From the NCBI RefSeq assembly GCF_003573695.1, contig NC_039358.1:196071192-196135191 (forward strand): 64,000 bases of DNA, in the 5' to 3' direction. This DNA is from Papaver somniferum (taxonomy: Eukaryota > Streptophyta > Magnoliopsida > Ranunculales > Papaveraceae). Shown one piece after another: positions 61,585 to 64,000 of the stretch. A program made the translations under genes and the position numbers. Positions within the stretch are counted from its first letter, which is position 1. Each line of letters begins with the position of its first letter. The notes beneath the pieces were generated by a model that was not told the origin of the DNA, did not search any database, and was given only the letters and a program-made list of their open reading frames with translations.

Positions 61585-62895
61585 TTTTACTTGACGTATT
61601 GCCTTAGAACATATTAATTGTAATTACAATACATTTTTCAAACTTTTTCTGTTAAAGATGAGTTTAACTAGTTTACAATTTAGTCTCAGAAATTAATTTC
61701 CCACTGATAACGAAGTGTGTATACTTTTTTGAGTTAACGTATATAAAATTCAACATTTTTATGAACTCTTTCTTTTTGTGTTGGCTTTGTCTTTCTATTT
61801 GATTCTAGATAGATGAAATTTGTTAGGATTTGGATTACTTATGCATGGTCTTTCATCCTTCTTCTATTGTGAAATTTGACTTCCTTCATATTTTCTTAAA
61901 TCAACGTACATAGAAATGCAACTTTTACTAGACGTGTTGCCTTAGAACATATTGATTGTAATTACAATACATTTTTAAAACTTTTTCTGTTAAAGATGAG
62001 TTTATCTAGTTTACAATTTAGTCTCAGAAATCAATTTCCGACTTATAACGAAGTGTGTAGACTTTTTTGAGTTAACGTATATAAAATTCAACATTTTTAT
62101 GAACTCTTTCTTTCTGTGTGGCTTTGTCTTTCTATTTGATTCAAGATAGATGAAATTTGTTATGATTTGGATTAGTTCTGCATGGTCTTTCATCCTTCTT
62201 CTATTGTGAAATTTGACTTCCTTCATATTTTCTTGAACCAACGTAAATAGAAATGCAATTTTTACTAGGCGTATTGCCTTAGAACATATTAATTGTAATT
62301 ACAATATATTTTTCAAAGTTTTTCTGTTAAAGATGAGTCTATCTAGTTTAAAATTTAGTATCAGAAATAAATTTCCCGACTTATAACGAAATGTGTAGAC
62401 TTTTTTAAGTTAACGTATATAAAATTCAATATTTTTATGAACTCTTTCTTTTTGTGTTGGCTTTGTCTTTCTATTTGATTCAAGATAGATGAAATTTGTT
62501 AAGATTTTGATTAGTTCTGCATGGTCTTTCATCCTTCTTCTATTGTGAAATCTGACTTCCTTCATATATTCTTGAATCAACGTACTTAGAAATGCAATTT
62601 TTACTAGACGTATTGCCTTAGAACATATTAATTGTAATTACAATACATTTTTCAAACATTTTCTGTTAAAGATGAGTATATCTAGTTTACAATTTAGTTT
62701 CAGAAATCAATTTCCGACTTATAACGAAATGTGTAGACTTTTTTGAGTTAGCGGATGTAAAATTCAAAAAATTTATGAGCTCTTTCTTTTTGTGTTGGCT
62801 TTGTCTTTCTATTTGATTAAAAATAGATGGAAATTGTTAGGATTTGGATTAGTTATGCATGGTCTTTCATCCTTCTTCTATTGTGAAATTTGACT
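61585..62895 (+). repeat. Higher-order block E2 (partner 54.97-56.82 kb)
   Basis: Second copy of the block above, without the LINE insert. Confidence 0.82.
61862..61873 (+). other. Empty paralogue of the LINE fragment 5 insertion site
   Basis: TTCTATTGTGAA, uninterrupted, with the same private flanks as the occupied site (GATTCTAGATAG and GGATTACTTATGC upstream, TTCTTAAATCAACG and GCAACTTTTACTAG downstream). Confidence 0.85.
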
Positions 62896-64000
62896 TCCAT
62901 CATTTTTTCTTGAATCAACGTACATAGAAATGCAATTTTTACTAGACGTATTGCCTTAGAACATATTAATTATAATTACAATACATTTTTCAAACTTTTT
63001 CTGTTAAAGATGAGTTTAACTAGTTTACAATTTAGTCTCAGAAATCAATTTCCGACTTATAACGAAATGTGTAGACATTTTTGAGTTAACGTGTATAAAA
63101 TTCAATATTTTTATGAACTCTTTCTTTTTTTATTGGCTTTGTCTTTCTATTTGATTCAAAATAGATGAAATTTGTTAGGATTTGGATTATTTCTGTATGG
63201 TCTTTCATCCTTCTTCTATTGTGAAATTTGACTTCATTCATATTTTCTTGAATCAATGTACATAGAAATGCAATTTTTACTAGACTTATTGCCGGAGAAC
63301 ATATAAAATGTAATTACAATACATTTTTAAAACTTTTTCTGTTAAAGATGAGTTTATCTAGTTTTAAATTTAGTCTCAGAAATCAATTTCCGACTTATAA
63401 CGAAATGTGTAGACTTTTTTGAGTTAACGGATGTAAAATTCAAAATTTTTATGAACTATTTCTTTTTGTGTTGGCTTTGTCTTTCTATTTGATTCAAGAT
63501 AGATGAAATTTGTTAGGATTTTGATTAGTTCTGCATGGTCTTTCATCCTTCTTCTATTGTGAAATCTGACTTCCTTCATATTTTCTTGAATCAACGTACA
63601 TAGAAATGCAATTTTTACTTGACGTATTGCCTTAGAACATATTAATTGTAATTACAATACATTTTTAAAACTTTTTCTGTTAAAGATGAGTTTAACTAGT
63701 TTATAATTTAGTCTCAGAAATCAATTTCCCACTGATAACGAAGTGTGTATACTTTTTTGAGTTAACGTATATAAAATTCAACATTTTTATGAACTCTTTC
63801 TTTTTGTGTTGGCTTTGTCTTTCTATTTGATTCAAGATAGATGAAATTTGTTAGGATTTGGATTACTTCTGCATGGTCTTTCATCCTTCTTCTATTGTGA
63901 AATTTGACTTCCTTCATATTTTCTTGAATCAACGTACATAGAAATGCAATTTTTACTTGACGTATTGCCTAAGAACATATTAGTTGTAATTACAATACAT

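Larger units (their letters stand above)
55783..64000 (+). repeat. 338-bp satellite array, forward block (about 24 monomers, continues off the window)
   Basis: Forward monomers with no gene. The stretch 58.0-61.3 kb consists of consensus-like monomers with scattered private changes (for example TCTAGACTTTTTTGAGTTCAAG at two adjacent monomers near 59352 and 59690). 55.8-57.9 kb and 61.3-64.0 kb are mixed subtypes with higher-order structure. The array is cut by the window end. Confidence 0.96.

Noticed and set aside
1..64000. CRISPR array or other prokaryotic repeat system
   Set aside because: Repeats are about 338 bp, directly abutting, without unique spacers; the LINE remnants are plant-like.

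Overview
The window is almost entirely one AT-rich tandem satellite with a monomer of about 338-339 bp (consecutive TTTCTTGAATCAACG starts at 1, 340, 679, 1017). Roughly 170 monomers are present. There is no cellular gene, tRNA, rRNA or CRISPR array. The only protein-coding remnants are pieces of non-LTR retrotransposons (LINEs) whose C-terminal layout, a CCHC-like zinc-binding segment followed by RNase H, is typical of flowering-plant LINEs. I therefore read this as a plant nuclear satellite block, probably a eudicot and possibly centromeric or pericentromeric; species and chromosomal position cannot be read from the sequence.

Layout: satellite forward 1-6147; LINE copy 1 on the minus strand 6148-7701; satellite reversed 7702-10197; a spacer-free 242-bp palindrome centred at 10197/10198; satellite forward 10198-28647 carrying LINE copy 2 (19086-20643, +) and LINE copy 3 (24710-26265, +); LINE copy 4 (28648-30201, +); satellite reversed 30202-32072; a fold-back centred near 32115; satellite forward to 64000, interrupted by a fragment of a second LINE lineage (55257-55782, -).

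LINE copies 1-4 share one 5' truncation point, one target position in the monomer and one frameshift, so they are a single insertion that was later multiplied by duplication of the satellite around it. Copies 2 and 3 keep both 17-bp target-site duplications and a poly(A) tail. Copies 1 and 4 have instead a poly(A) tail fused directly to inverted satellite. Six unoccupied paralogues of the insertion site lie between 38.9 and 57.0 kb. The second LINE fragment has its own 12-bp target-site duplication and an empty paralogue at 61862-61873.

On top of the 338-bp periodicity there are nested larger duplications recognised by private variants, with offsets of 5624, 4732, 3380 (twice), 9463 and about 6078 bp, plus two strand-switch points. 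Together they record unequal exchange, inverted duplication and possible patch conversion. All repeat boundaries were judged by eye from private variants; those marked approximate may be off by tens of bases. Because the region is so repetitive, assembly error is a real alternative for every large-scale statement.
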